A stretch of 64,000 nucleotides of DNA from Eikenella corrodens (GCF_003990355.1 NZ_CP034670.1:1116001-1180000); one strand, 5' to 3'; counted from the stretch's first letter, positions 1 through 9,479 are shown. Numbers and translations: made by a program. Notes: generated by a model not told the origin, from the sequence alone.

Positions 1-1928
1 TTGATCTTGCCTATCATGTCTTCCAAGTAGCAGTCTTCAATCTGGCCTTTGAGCTCAAGCTGGAAGGCTTTGTGCGGGTTCATCACCATGGTCGGCAACA
101 CTTCGAATGCGCTGAACATGAGTTCGGGCAGGTTGTGTTTGCAGATCAGGCTGTGGATGCCTTGTGCCAATTCTTGAATCCGCATGTCTTTATAGAAAGA
201 GGGCGATTCATTGAATACGCGCGGCAATACTTCTTCCACGGTGGCGTTGGCGTCATACAGGTTTTTGAACTCGTTTAATGCGTGCAGCAGGCTGAGGGCT
301 TTGGTGTCGTCCACGCCGATGCTGAAGAGCACGAGGATGTTGTAGGGGCCGGTTTTTTCCACGATGATGCCGCGGTCTTCCAGGAATTTGGAAACGAGGT
401 TGGCGGGGATACCGGTTTTTTCCAGCTGGCCGTTTTTATCCAAGCCCGGGGTGAGCAGGGTTACCTTGATCGGGTCGAGGTACATGTGCTGGGCGTCGAT
501 GTCTTTGAAGCCGTGCCATTTGTCGGTTTGGTGCAATTCCCAGCATTCGATGTTGTCCACGTTTTCAGGTTGCCATACGTCGAAATACCATGAATCGGCA
601 TGGGCTTTGTGGTTTTTGATTTCCTTACGGAATTTAACAGCGCGCTCCAGCGAATCCTGCATCAGGCGTTTGCCGGCATTGCCGCGCATCATGGCTGCCG
701 CCACTTCGGTAGAGGCTACCATGGGGTAGAACGGGGAAGTGGAGGTGTGCATCATGTAGGCTTCGCCGAAGGTGGCGGTGTTCAGGTTGCCCTTAACGTG
801 AATCATGGAAGCCTGTGAGAATGCGGCCAGCAGTTTGTGGGTGGAGTGGGTTTCAAAGATGACCTTGTCTTTGGCCTGTTTGCCGCCCATACCGGTTTTG
901 CCGTTGTAGATCGGGCTGAAGTTGGTGTAGGGAACCCAGGCGGAGTCGAAGTGGATGGATTTCACATCCAGGGTGTCTTTGATCTTGTCGGTGTTGTAGA
1001 ACAGGCCGTCATAAGTGGAGTTGGTAATCACGGCATGTACCGGCCAAGTGGCGCCCGGAACTTTGGCAAGTTTCTCGGTGATGACTTCTTTGGTGAATTC
1101 TTTTTGCGGAATACCGCCCAAGATACCGTAGGCGTTGCGGGTCGGTTTCAGATACACCGGGGTAATGTCGCTCATCATCAACAGGTGGGTTAATGATTTG
1201 TGGCAGTTACGGTCAATCAGCACGGTGCTGCCGGCCGGTACGGAGTACATACCCACGATTTTGTTGGCGGTGGAAGTGCCGTTGGTTACGATGTAGCTGT
1301 GGTCGGCATTGAAGGTTTCGGCGATGTATTCTTCGGCTTCTTTGTGCGGGCCGGAGTGGTCGAGCAGGGAGCCCAATTCGCCCATAGAAACGGAAATATC
1401 TGATTTGAACGTGTTTTCGCCGTAGAAGTCGTAGAACAGGCTGCCTACGGGAGATTTTAGGAAAGCAGTACCGCTCATGTGACCCGGAGTACAGAATGTG
1501 TATTTGTTTTCAACCACATAATCGAACAGGGCTTTGGTGAAGGGCGGTGTGATGTTGTCGATATAGTGCCGGATGGCTTTTTCAATTTTGTCCACAACGT
1601 CTTCGTTGCTGAACAGGTGGCAATCGATGAAGGTGGCGTGGTCGCCTACGGCGCTGAAATCCACTGGTTTGTCGCAATCGGTGGGTTTCAGGATGAATAC
1701 GGGCAGCTCGTCGTTGAGCGCGATAATTTGTTCGTCTAATTCTCGGTTGAAAATATCCAGTGTACAAAGCACTGAGCCTATTCTGGCGTCATGTTTTAGG
1801 AACGTCAGTATTTCTTGCGGGTCATGGGCTATTCGGATGGTGTGACCACCCTTTTCCAAAGTTTCAATCAAGTTCTTCAGATAGTCACCAAGTTCCTTAT
1901 GACCACAGCCTAATAAGATGTTCTTCAT
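1..1928 (-). CDS. cadA: Inducible-type lysine decarboxylase (C-terminus beyond window)
   Basis: PLP-dependent decarboxylase converting lysine to cadaverine with proton consumption, in the cytoplasm. The 642 codons present read as the N-terminal wing (response-regulator-like) followed by the aminotransferase-fold core. The PLP lysine falls in THSTHKLLAAFSQASMIH at Lys365 (codon 834-836), two residues from its place in E. coli LdcI. EAYMMHTSTSP, VEKTGPYN and AFEVLPTMVM also match LdcI/CadA as I remember it. Roughly 70 C-terminal residues are missing off the window edge. The start is the ATG at 1928, preceded by AAAGGAT. Ornithine or arginine decarboxylase is possible within the family, but lysine fits the motifs and the known Eikenella phenotype best. 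Confidence 0.93.
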   Translation of the reverse strand, partial: MKNILLGCGHKELGDYLKNLIETLEKGGHTIRIAHDPQEILTFLKHDARIGSVLCTLDIFNRELDEQIIALNDELPVFILKPTDCDKPVDFSAVGDHATFIDCHLFSNEDVVDKIEKAIRHYIDNITPPFTKALFDYVVENKYTFCTPGHMSGTAFLKSPVGSLFYDFYGENTFKSDISVSMGELGSLLDHSGPHKEAEEYIAETFNADHSYIVTNGTSTANKIVGMYSVPAGSTVLIDRNCHKSLTHLLMMSDITPVYLKPTRNAYGILGGIPQKEFTKEVITEKLAKVPGATWPVHAVITNSTYDGLFYNTDKIKDTLDVKSIHFDSAWVPYTNFSPIYNGKTGMGGKQAKDKVIFETHSTHKLLAAFSQASMIHVKGNLNTATFGEAYMMHTSTSPFYPMVASTEVAAAMMRGNAGKRLMQDSLERAVKFRKEIKNHKAHADSWYFDVWQPENVDNIECWELHQTDKWHGFKDIDAQHMYLDPIKVTLLTPGLDKNGQLEKTGIPANLVSKFLEDRGIIVEKTGPYNILVLFSIGVDDTKALSLLHALNEFKNLYDANATVEEVLPRVFNESPSFYKDMRIQELAQGIHSLICKHNLPELMFSAFEVLPTMVMNPHKAFQLELKGQIEDCYLEDMIGKI

Positions 1929-2497
1929 GATCTAAATCCTTTAAGTAAATTAAGAAACAACTGCTTTTGCCGGCCGGTAGGCTGGCTTTTGCTACCGTTG
2001 CCGCCGTGTCGGAGGGCGCAGCGGCAGTAGTGGCAACCTGTGTTTTGCCGCTTGCGGAACAAGGGCAAAAAATAAACCTGCATTGGTATATGCAGGCAAG
2101 TGATTGATAGAGGATTAATGATATTTTGGCTGGGCAGCTTGGTGTGGGATTATAGAATTTCAGCACCCAAGACTGGCGGCGGACGGAATATCGGATTACA
2201 GTTAAGTACTGCTAAGAAAAATTAACAGCTGCTTTTTCTGTTGCACTCAAGTATGTAAATATTAAAATTATTTACACACCTTGCCTGCATTAAAGCTGGT
2301 TGATTTTAAAGAACAATATCTTGAAATGTGGCTGAATTGGCAGTTTATTTTGATGCCTATCTATTTATTGATACATCATATCATAAAATATAATGTCATG
2401 GGTTGACTTTAGTCAGAAAATTTTAGAGCAAAGGTACAGGGCTGGTGGAGGGAAAGGGGTGGAAGGCGGTGCTGGCGAGGGATTTGGTGCGGATTTG

Positions 2498-2601
2498 TAT
2501 AGTGGATTAACAAAAATCAGGACAAGGCGGCGAGCCGCAGACAGTACACACGTTACGGTAAGTCGGGCCAACGCCGTACTGGTTTTTGTTAATTCACTAT
2601 A
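2498..2601. mobile_element. Correia-type miniature element, copy 1 (104 bp)
   Basis: Starts TATAGTGGATTAACAAAAAT and ends in the inverted TTTTTGTTAATTCACTATA. The interior carries the GACAAGGCGGCGAGCCGC and GCCAACGCCGTACTGG blocks typical of Correia repeat enclosed elements. There is no coding capacity. A 69-residue open frame starting at 2393 is completed by the element and is probably artefactual. Confidence 0.9.
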
Positions 2602-2681
2602 AAAGTAGAAACGGCAGGCTTTGAGAGTGCCTGCCGTTGGAAAAGTAAGTTTGTTGCGGAGTATTTAAGAGAAACAAGCAG

Positions 2682-2786
2682 TATAGTGGATTAACAAAAA
2701 TCAGGACAAGGCGGCGAGCCGCGGACAGTACACACGTTACGGCAAGGCAAGCCAACGCTGTACTGGTTTAAATTTAATTCACTATA
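2682..2786. mobile_element. Correia-type miniature element, copy 2 (105 bp, hybrid ends)
   Basis: The left end is the AACAAAAATCAGG type, while the right end carries the alternative GGTTTAAATTTAATTCACTATA terminus. The two terminal variants are therefore combined in one copy. It lies 80 bp from copy 1 in the same orientation and 8 bp beyond the 3' end of the LOG-family gene, so the two copies could fold on each other or recombine. Confidence 0.9.
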
Positions 2787-2794
2787 TTTGATTT

Positions 2795-3403
2795 TCAGGT
2801 AGCCTCTGCCTGTTCCTGCCAGGCGGGGCGTTTCCATTTGGGCGCGTCTTGAAAACGGTAGGCGGCCATTTTGTCTAGCAGGGTGGGGATGCTGCTGTCC
2901 GTACACACCAAGCCGGTATTGGCGGCAGGCATGAAACCTTGATCGGCGGTGTGCTGCAACAGGGTGATAATAGGGTTGAAAAAGCCGTTTACGTTGAGCA
3001 GGCCGATGGGTTTGCTGTGCAGTTTGAGCTGGGCGGCCGAGAGCACTTCAAACAGCTCTTCGTATGTGCCCAATCCGCCGGGCAGGGCGATGAAGGCATC
3101 GGCCCGTTCAATCATTTTGGTTCGCCGGTCGGCCATATTGTCGGTGACGATAAGCTCGGTGAGGCGGCCGTGCGCCATTTCTTCGTGGCGCAGGAAAGTG
3201 GGGATGATGCCGGTTACTTGGCCGCCGGCAGCCAGGGCGGCAGAAGCCACTTCGCCCATCAGGCCGATGCCGCCGCCGCCGTATACCAGCCGGCTGCCTC
3301 GTTCGGCAATAGCACGCCCCAGCTCGCGGGCGGCTTGGCTGTAGCTCGGGTCTTCGCCGAGATTGGAGCCGCAATAGACGACGATGTTGTTCATAGCATT
3401 CAT
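2795..3403 (-). CDS. LOG-family protein (TIGR00730)
   Basis: Family of Rossmann-fold nucleoside 5'-monophosphate phosphoribohydrolases (cytokinin-activating LOG type; bacterial members cleave AMP-like nucleotides). The 202-residue product has YGGGGIGLMG at residues 41-50 and PGGLGTYEE at 108-116, the two family signatures. The start chosen is the ATG at 3403 (MNAMNNIVVYCGSN). The frame stays open to 3499, but that extension translates an uptake sequence as KRLPE, so it is judged untranslated. The gene ends 8 bp before Correia copy 2. The physiological substrate cannot be told from sequence. Confidence 0.88.
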   Translation of the reverse strand: MNAMNNIVVYCGSNLGEDPSYSQAARELGRAIAERGSRLVYGGGGIGLMGEVASAALAAGGQVTGIIPTFLRHEEMAHGRLTELIVTDNMADRRTKMIERADAFIALPGGLGTYEELFEVLSAAQLKLHSKPIGLLNVNGFFNPIITLLQHTADQGFMPAANTGLVCTDSSIPTLLDKMAAYRFQDAPKWKRPAWQEQAEAT

Positions 3404-3544
3404 ATTTATTCTTTCAGGTAGCCTCTTGGAGGGTGATGGTTTTCGGCATGCAGCCGAAAATGTGAAAGCGCGGATTATAGCGAATGGTTTTTTTTGCATA
3501 CAAGCTGCGGGGCGGAAGAGGCTACCTGAAAATAATGGATACTT

Positions 3545-3890
3545 CTAATTCACCACATCCGGCAATACAGCCCGGCCGGTAGTTGCACCTAGGCGGATGG
3601 TTTTGCATTGTTCATATTCCGGGCTGTAATACCAAGCACGGGCAGAGGCCATAGCAGGGAATCGCAAGGTAACGGAGCCATCGAGATCGGGCTTTCAAAG
3701 GCTTCATGATCGCCGTTGGCCACCAAGATTTCGCCGCCGGAAGGGGCGAGGGTGGGCACACCCAGTTGCAGGTATAGTGAATTAACAAAAACCAGTACAG
3801 CGTTGTCTCGCCTTGCCGTAACGTGTGTACTGTCTGCGGCTCGCCGCCTTGTCCTGATTTTTGTTAATCCACTATAACGTAAGCTGGCAT
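3545..3890 (-). pseudogene. DUF1330 protein gene, interrupted by a Correia element and frameshifted
   Basis: On the minus strand an ATG at 3890 gives MPAYV, the usual DUF1330 N-terminus, and runs directly into the Correia element at 3773-3876. Beyond it the same strand reads LQLGVPTLAPSGGEILVANG and then, after a one-base frame change near 3685-3695, RFPAMASARAWYYSPEYEQ followed by a TAG stop at 3545-3547. These are recognisable DUF1330 blocks. About 30 residues of the middle of the domain are missing at the insertion, so sequence was lost as well as inserted. The gene is dead; its original role is unknown. Confidence 0.8.
3773..3876. mobile_element. Correia-type miniature element, copy 3 (104 bp)
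   Basis: Bounded by TATAGTGAATTAACAAAAAC and GTTAATCCACTATA, with the same internal blocks as copy 1 in the opposite orientation. It lies inside the remnant DUF1330 gene. Confidence 0.9.
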
Positions 3891-4020
3891 GATGAGCTTC
3901 TTTTTTGAGGATATGGAGAGCAGAATTGTGGCAAAAGTTTGGAGGTGGTTTGTGCAGGGAGTATGGCGTGATGTGCTTTAAAATAAACGGGATTATGCAC
4001 TGATTCTATTGGGATTTTGT

Positions 4021-4051
4021 TTTCAGGTAGCCTTTGGTAGGCTACCTGAAA
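4021..4051 (-). terminator. Inverted DUS pair downstream of the permease gene
   Basis: TTTCAGGTAGCCT and AGGCTACCTGAAA are separated by only 5 bases, forming a perfect 13-bp stem 15 bp past the stop of the permease gene. Inverted uptake sequences commonly double as terminators in Neisseriaceae. Confidence 0.7.
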
Positions 4052-4065
4052 TTTTTCGGGAGGTA

Positions 4066-5283
4066 TCAGCCGTTAAACACGGGTAGGATGTTGGCTCGGC
4101 TGAGGATTTGGGCGGCCACGTTGGCTAGTCCGAAGAAGAACACCCAGGCCATCAGCCATTTTCCACCATATACGCGGTAACCTTTGCCTTCACCGAATTT
4201 TTTGCGGCAGGCATAGAGCAGCAGGGCGGGCACGAATGCTGTCCACATGGTGGCGGCAAAGCCGACGTAGCTGATGGCGAGCACGAAGCCGGTGGGGAAG
4301 AGCAGGCAGGCAACGAGCGGGGGCAGGAAGGTGAGGGCGGCGGCTTTGCTGCGGCCGGCGCGGCTGGTGCCGAAGCCGAACAGGTCGGTGAGGTAGTCGA
4401 GCAGGCCGAGGGTTACGCCGAGGAAGGAGGAGGCGATGGCCATGTAGGAAAACAGGGAGAGCACGCGCACCAGCCCGCTGCCCGCCACTTGGGCGAGGGC
4501 GGCGAGCAGGGCGGCCACGTTGTCTTGCGCGGCAATCACGGGGCCGAACTGGCCGCGCGGCAGGTTGCCTTGTACGGCAAACTGCCAGAGGGCGTAGATT
4601 ACCAGTGCCACCAAAGTGCCGAGCCAGAGCGAGCGGGCCACTTTCTTGGCGTCGCCCCGGAAGTAGTCGAACAGGCCGGACACGTTGCCGTGGAAGCCGA
4701 AGGAGGCGAGGCAGACGGGCAGGGCGGTGCCGAGGTAGATCCAGTAGCTGCCGTTTCCGCTGCCGGCGGTATCGAACAATACGGCGGGTTGGGCGGAAAG
4801 GAGCAGGCCGCCGTTGGCCCAGAGGAAGGTCATGATCATGCCGCCGATGAGGATGGTGGTGCCGCGGTCTACCCAGAAGGTGGACCACCATACGCAACCG
4901 GCGAAGATCAGGGAAAACACGATTTGCCCCACCCAGAGCGGCGCTTGGAGGGCTTGGGCGGTGAGGTTGCCGCCGGTGAAGATGTAGGCGTAGGTGAGTA
5001 GGTAGAGCACGAAGGCCACGGAGAGGCCGGTGATGATGCTCCAGCCGCGGCCGAGCAGGTCTTTGACGATGGTGTCGAAGTTGGCGCCGGGCGGGTAGTG
5101 GGTGGTGGCTTCGAGAATCATCAGGCCGCTGGAGAGCATGGAAAACCAGGTGTAGAGCAGCACGATGAGCGAGCCGGCAAACCAGATGCCGGCGGTGGCG
5201 GTGGGGTTGGCGAGCATGCCTGCGCCGATGACGGTGCCGGCGATGATCATGGCGCCGCCGAGTACGGAGGGTTTTTGATTCAT
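4066..5283 (-). CDS. Aromatic amino acid permease (HAAAP family, Mtr/TnaB/TyrP type)
   Basis: Inner-membrane proton symporter for tryptophan or tyrosine. The 405 residues form about 11 hydrophobic segments. The N-terminal GGAMIIAGTVIGAGM and the stretches SGLMILEA, FDTIVKDLLG, LPVCLASFGFHGNVSGL and SSFLGVTLGLLDYLTDLFGF closely follow E. coli Mtr/TnaB as I know them. Length is typical for the family. The ATG at 5283 opens directly on the first transmembrane segment. The gene appears monocistronic, followed by a DUS hairpin. Tryptophan is the likelier substrate; tyrosine cannot be excluded. Confidence 0.88.
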   Translation of the reverse strand: MNQKPSVLGGAMIIAGTVIGAGMLANPTATAGIWFAGSLIVLLYTWFSMLSSGLMILEATTHYPPGANFDTIVKDLLGRGWSIITGLSVAFVLYLLTYAYIFTGGNLTAQALQAPLWVGQIVFSLIFAGCVWWSTFWVDRGTTILIGGMIMTFLWANGGLLLSAQPAVLFDTAGSGNGSYWIYLGTALPVCLASFGFHGNVSGLFDYFRGDAKKVARSLWLGTLVALVIYALWQFAVQGNLPRGQFGPVIAAQDNVAALLAALAQVAGSGLVRVLSLFSYMAIASSFLGVTLGLLDYLTDLFGFGTSRAGRSKAAALTFLPPLVACLLFPTGFVLAISYVGFAATMWTAFVPALLLYACRKKFGEGKGYRVYGGKWLMAWVFFFGLANVAAQILSRANILPVFNG

Positions 5284-5878
5284 GGTGATGTGGGTCTGGA
5301 GTGGGTTTGGGGTATGGTTAAAGCACTGGGTTGCTTCCTACGGCGTTGGCTTATCTTGCTGATTGCCGTACTGTTTGCGGCTCGCCGCTGTGTAGGAATA
5401 AATCATTGCTTCCGCCACACCCTGGAGCAGGAAAATAAAACGGCCGCCCAAATCTGTAGCGGCTGGAGGCGGAATTATACAGGGCAGGGGCTTGGCTTGA
5501 CTATATGGTTTACGGTTTTGCGAGCCGAAGGTTTGGCAGATTTTCACGTTATTGCTTATTTAATGGTGCTTAGTTTTTAATATTTAGGTTTGTTGCCATG
5601 TTATTGCTTGGATGACGTCTGGCAGGCAGAACATACTGCTTGAGTTGTAGGCTACCTGAAAATGAATTGTTAGCTTCGCGGAAACGGTTAAAGTTCGCTG
5701 GAACTTGGTTGAAGCCTTATGTTTTCAGGTAGCCTGTGGTGCACAACAAGTAACTTGATGCCCATGCTGCCACCATATTGGCTGTGTGATGCCGCATGGT
5801 TTCGACCATAGAAAAAGGCTACCTGAAAATACCGGATAGGGTTTCAGGTAGCCTTTTCAATCAGGCGGGGTGATTGGT
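5284..5878. other. Intergenic region with DUS copies and a decayed Correia core
   Basis: No credible gene is present. Around 5339-5396 the blocks CGGCGTTGGCT, GCCGTACTG and TGCGGCTCGCCGC appear in Correia order but without terminal repeats, suggesting a degraded element. DUS copies lie near 5649, 5725, 5816 and 5842. The stretch 5690-5736 (gene-poor, ending in a DUS) resembles the sequence flanking other DUS in the window, for example at 25630 and 51590. Confidence 0.5.
5811..5858 (-). terminator. Inverted DUS pair downstream of mrcA
   Basis: GAAAAAGGCTACCTGAAA pairs with TTTCAGGTAGCCTTTTC across a 13-base loop. It ends 21 bp from the PBP1A stop and is oriented to terminate that gene. Confidence 0.75.
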
Positions 5879-8248
5879 TTAGAACAGGGCGTCAATCTCT
5901 TGCGAGGGTGCGGCGCCGCCATCACCGCTGTTTTGCTGCGGTACCGGTTCTACGGTATTTTCTTCCGGTATCACCGGATCGCCGCCTGCGGCTTGGATAT
6001 CTTCGGCATCAGGTGTGGCGCCGCGGTTGTCGATGGCCAGACGCGGGCTGGTGCTCTGCTGCTCTTGCAGGAAGTATTCGCCGCCCTTGCGTACGATTTT
6101 TGCGGGCATCGGCATGCCTTTTTGCGGTACGCCTTTGAGTGCGTAGCGCATGTACTCCACCCATACGGGCAGGGCGATTGTGCCACCGAAGCCGGCACGG
6201 CCCATGCTGCGCGGTTTGTCGAAACCGATATACACCACGCCTACTAAGTCGGGGTTGAAACCGGCAAACCAGGCATCTTTGTTTTCGTTGGTGGTACCGG
6301 TTTTGCCGGCAATATCGCTCCGGCCGAGCGCGCTGGCACGGGCACCGGTGCCTCGGCGTACCACGTCTTGCATGATGGTGTACATGATGTAGGCGTTGCG
6401 CGGATCGATAACCTGCGGCGCACTTTCTCCGGCCACCAAGGGCTTCATCTGGGCGCGCAATCGGCCTTGGCTGTCTTCAATGCGGTCGATTACATAGGGA
6501 GACACTTTATAGCCGCCGTTGGCAAACACGGCATAGGCCTGCGCCATTTGCAACGGGGTAACCACACCGCTGCCCAGAGCCATAGACAGCGAATCGGGAA
6601 TCTGACGGGCATTAAAGCCGAAACGCTGCACGTATTGATGTACTTCGTGTATGCCAAGCGCCATCACGATGCGGATGGAAACCATGTTTTTAGACGCGGT
6701 CAATGCCTGGCGCAGGGTGATGAAGCCGGAATAGCGGCCATCGGAGTTTTTCGGGCGCCATGGCCGACCGCCGGTGCCCATTCCGGGCAATTCGATCGGG
6801 GCATCGTTGATGGTGGTGGCGGCAGTCATACCTTTAGCCAAAGCGGCTGAGTAGACAAAGGGTTTGAAGGTAGAACCCGGTTGGCGCTCGGCCTGAGTGG
6901 CACGGTTGAAGCTCTTACTATGGAAGTCGAAACCGCCCACCAAAGCACGGATGGCGCCGGTTTTGCTGTCTAATGCCACAAATGCGCCTTGCAACTCGGG
7001 CATTTGGCTGATTTGCCAACCGCGATCAAGTTTGCGCACGCGGATAACCGCACCTGGGCGGATGGCGTTGTCTTTGCCGTTGTTGATGGTGCGTGCTACA
7101 TAATTGAGCGCATTGCCGCTGATTTTGATGCGGTTGCCGCCTTGCGTATAGGCTTCAATCGAAGAGCGGCTGGCCTGCAATACCACGGCCGGTTGTAGGC
7201 CGTCTACGGTGTAAACCGTATCTAAATATTGGTCTAGGTTTTCATCCAAGGTCTCGGCTTCTATCGTGTTCAAATCGATAAATGCTTCTGCACCACGATA
7301 AGCGCCTAATCCGAAGCCTTTCAGGGCTCGGCGCAGGGCTAGGGTGGCCACGCGCTGGCTTTCGGAGCTAACGGTGGTGTACACGCGGAAGCCTTGAGTA
7401 TAGGCATCTTCGCCGTATCGGTCGTACATTTCTTGGCGAACCATTTCGGCTACATATAGAGAGTTTTGGTCAATCTCTACCTGTTGGCGTCGGTAATGCA
7501 GTTCTTCAGCCAGTGCCTGATCGCGTTCTGCGGGCGTAATCATCTTTTCTTCAACCATATTGTTGAGAATGTAACGCTGGCGCAAGCGGGCACGCTCGGG
7601 GTTCACGATTGGATTAAAAGAGGAGGGTGCTTTAGGCAGTCCGGCTAGGATGGTGGCCTCAGCCAAAGTCAGCTCTTTTACCGGTTTGTTGAAGTAAATC
7701 TGTGAAGCGGCAGCAAAGCCGTAGGCGCGTTGGCCTAAGTAGATTTGGTTGAAATACAGCTCCAAAATCTGTTGCTTACTTAGGGATTGCTCAATCTTGT
7801 AGGCCAATAATGCCTCATTGAACTTACGGCGGTAGCTGCGTTCGTTGGTGAGGTAAAAGTTGCGGGCTACCTGTTGGGTGATAGTACTGGCACCAGACTG
7901 TACGCCGCCGGCACGGAAGTTGCCGATCAGGGCGCGAGCCACACCGGTAACGTCTACCCCCCAGTGTTGGTAGAAGCGTTTATCCTCTGCAGCAATAACG
8001 GCATTGATCAACACAGGCGGGAATTCGTCAATTTTGGTAAATGCACGCCGCTCTTCGCCATACATGCCGATGAGTTTGCCGTCTGATGAATAAATAGTCA
8101 GCGGCATCCGCGGCTGATAATTTGTTACCGTCTCCAAACTGGGGAGTTTCGGGTAGGTCACTAATACTGCAATAGCCAGTAGCCCAACACCGAACAAGGT
8201 TAGTCCCAGCAGTAGTCCAAAAACCGTTTTAAGTATTTTTCTAAACAT
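5879..8248 (-). CDS. mrcA: Penicillin-binding protein 1A, bifunctional transglycosylase/transpeptidase
   Basis: Class A PBP (PonA of Neisseria) that polymerises and cross-links peptidoglycan in the periplasm. The 789 residues comprise a short cytoplasmic tail, one membrane anchor (about residues 9-31), a GT51 transglycosylase domain with the catalytic glutamate in AAEDKRFYQHWG (Glu88), and a transpeptidase domain with Ser459 in STFK, SKN at 519-521 and KTGT at 649-652. All catalytic motifs are intact and the length is normal for PBP1A. The C-terminus is a Pro/Gln/Gly-rich low-complexity tail. The gene is divergent from pilM (130 bp between starts), the conserved ponA/pilM arrangement of Gram-negative bacteria. 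Confidence 0.95.
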   Translation of the reverse strand: MFRKILKTVFGLLLGLTLFGVGLLAIAVLVTYPKLPSLETVTNYQPRMPLTIYSSDGKLIGMYGEERRAFTKIDEFPPVLINAVIAAEDKRFYQHWGVDVTGVARALIGNFRAGGVQSGASTITQQVARNFYLTNERSYRRKFNEALLAYKIEQSLSKQQILELYFNQIYLGQRAYGFAAASQIYFNKPVKELTLAEATILAGLPKAPSSFNPIVNPERARLRQRYILNNMVEEKMITPAERDQALAEELHYRRQQVEIDQNSLYVAEMVRQEMYDRYGEDAYTQGFRVYTTVSSESQRVATLALRRALKGFGLGAYRGAEAFIDLNTIEAETLDENLDQYLDTVYTVDGLQPAVVLQASRSSIEAYTQGGNRIKISGNALNYVARTINNGKDNAIRPGAVIRVRKLDRGWQISQMPELQGAFVALDSKTGAIRALVGGFDFHSKSFNRATQAERQPGSTFKPFVYSAALAKGMTAATTINDAPIELPGMGTGGRPWRPKNSDGRYSGFITLRQALTASKNMVSIRIVMALGIHEVHQYVQRFGFNARQIPDSLSMALGSGVVTPLQMAQAYAVFANGGYKVSPYVIDRIEDSQGRLRAQMKPLVAGESAPQVIDPRNAYIMYTIMQDVVRRGTGARASALGRSDIAGKTGTTNENKDAWFAGFNPDLVGVVYIGFDKPRSMGRAGFGGTIALPVWVEYMRYALKGVPQKGMPMPAKIVRKGGEYFLQEQQSTSPRLAIDNRGATPDAEDIQAAGGDPVIPEENTVEPVPQQNSGDGGAAPSQEIDALF

Positions 8249-8378
8249 AGTTACAAATTTTCTATCAATAAGTACTTTGACTAAAGTAAACTATACCTTA
8301 ATTTATGCAAGAAAACGCTAAACCTGATATAAATTTACCTGTGACCGGTCAGCTGGTCTTTTAAAGGGAGGCTTAAAG

Positions 8379-9479
8379 ATGCGAATATCAAAAAAACCAA
8401 GAAAATCAAAACAAAAGACAAAAATGTCTTTTGGCAGCAAAGGCTGCTTGGGCGTGGATATTACGCCAACTGCCATTAATATGGTACATCTTGCCGGCAG
8501 TGTTCCGGGTAATCTCCGGTTGGAAAATTACACCATCCAGCCCCTACCCAAAGGCGTTATTATAAACGGCAACATCGAAGATCATGACCAACTCGTGTCA
8601 TATTTACAACAAGCTTACCAACAGCTTGGTAGTAGTTGTAAGAATGTAACAGCAGCCCTGCCGCAGGCTTTAACCAATATACAAACGATTACTTACGATG
8701 CCCGTAGTTCTGATTTGCCGATAGATGAGTTCGTTGAGTTGGAAGCCAGCCAAACCATCGGTTCTGATAACCTGAGCTATGATTTCCAAGTTACCGCCGA
8801 GCTGCAAAACGGTAATGTGCAGGAAATCGTCATGGCTGCCGCTAAACGTGATGATGTGGATCTGCGCACAGATTTGTTCGTGGATGCTGATATCCCGTTG
8901 TCACAGCTGGATGTGGATACTTTTGCTGTTGTAAATGCGTTCTCTGTGTGGATTGATCAATTCGCTCCCGATTTGGAGCATCAAAAACTGGCTATCTTCC
9001 ATGTGGATGAGGATCAGACCAAAGCTTTAATTCTCCAAAATGGCAATATTGTATATAAGCAAGAAACCAATTTTGGTAATAAGCAGCTAACTCATAACAT
9101 CCAACGCCAATATAAATTGAGTGAGGATGATGCATGGAGTATGCGTTTTAAAAGCAATAAACCTGCAGATTTTCAAGGTACTGTGGCTGATCATTTTAAT
9201 AGTCAGCTTACCCAGGAAATTCAAAGGGTTCTGCAATTTTATTACACCACGGTTAGTAGTGATTACCAAGATAGCGTTAAACATATCTTAATTTCTGGAT
9301 GTCCGTTTATGCAGCCTTTCGGTCTTGCAAAAAGCGTGTATGCTCAAACCAATATTTCTACTCAGCAAGTAGAGCCTATTGCTAGCACGCAAGGCGGCAA
9401 ACAAGCCGGAACTTCGAAATTTAATTTGGAATCCGGGCAACTGACCGTTGCATTTGGATTGGCTGTAAGAGGATTGTGA
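8379..9479 (+). CDS. pilM: Type IV pilus inner-membrane platform protein PilM
   Basis: Cytoplasmic actin-like ATPase-fold protein that binds the N-terminus of PilN and helps build the pilus alignment complex. The 366-residue product has the N-terminal phosphate-loop-like GCLGVDITPTAINMVHLAG after a basic leader. It lacks a signal or membrane segment, as expected. The start is well supported: AAAGGGAGG ends 7 bp before the ATG at 8379. It is the first gene of pilMNOPQ and is followed by pilN after one base. The operon is noticeably more AT-rich and DUS-poor than its surroundings. Confidence 0.95.
   Translation: MRISKKPRKSKQKTKMSFGSKGCLGVDITPTAINMVHLAGSVPGNLRLENYTIQPLPKGVIINGNIEDHDQLVSYLQQAYQQLGSSCKNVTAALPQALTNIQTITYDARSSDLPIDEFVELEASQTIGSDNLSYDFQVTAELQNGNVQEIVMAAAKRDDVDLRTDLFVDADIPLSQLDVDTFAVVNAFSVWIDQFAPDLEHQKLAIFHVDEDQTKALILQNGNIVYKQETNFGNKQLTHNIQRQYKLSEDDAWSMRFKSNKPADFQGTVADHFNSQLTQEIQRVLQFYYTTVSSDYQDSVKHILISGCPFMQPFGLAKSVYAQTNISTQQVEPIASTQGGKQAGTSKFNLESGQLTVAFGLAVRGL

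Larger units (their letters stand above)
1929..2794. other. Long intergenic leader upstream of cadA
   Basis: 866 bases without a credible gene. The stretch next to cadA (1929-2490) is moderately AT-rich and must hold the cadA promoter. An imperfect stem can be drawn between GTTGCC (about 1998) and GGCAAC (about 2031). Two Correia-type elements occupy 2498-2601 and 2682-2786. Short open frames here have no recognisable product. Confidence 0.6.

Noticed and set aside
1897..2166. 89-codon frame overlapping the cadA start, with a lipoprotein-like CSASGKT stretch
   Set aside because: The apparent lipobox is in the middle of the frame, it overlaps the real cadA start in another frame, and there is no upstream start signal.
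2393..2602. 69-codon open frame ending in Correia copy 1
   Set aside because: It is formed by fusion of intergenic sequence with the element; no similarity and no ribosome site.
5338..5547. 69-codon frame in the gap between the permease and mrcA
   Set aside because: It reads through the decayed Correia core and has no coding signature.
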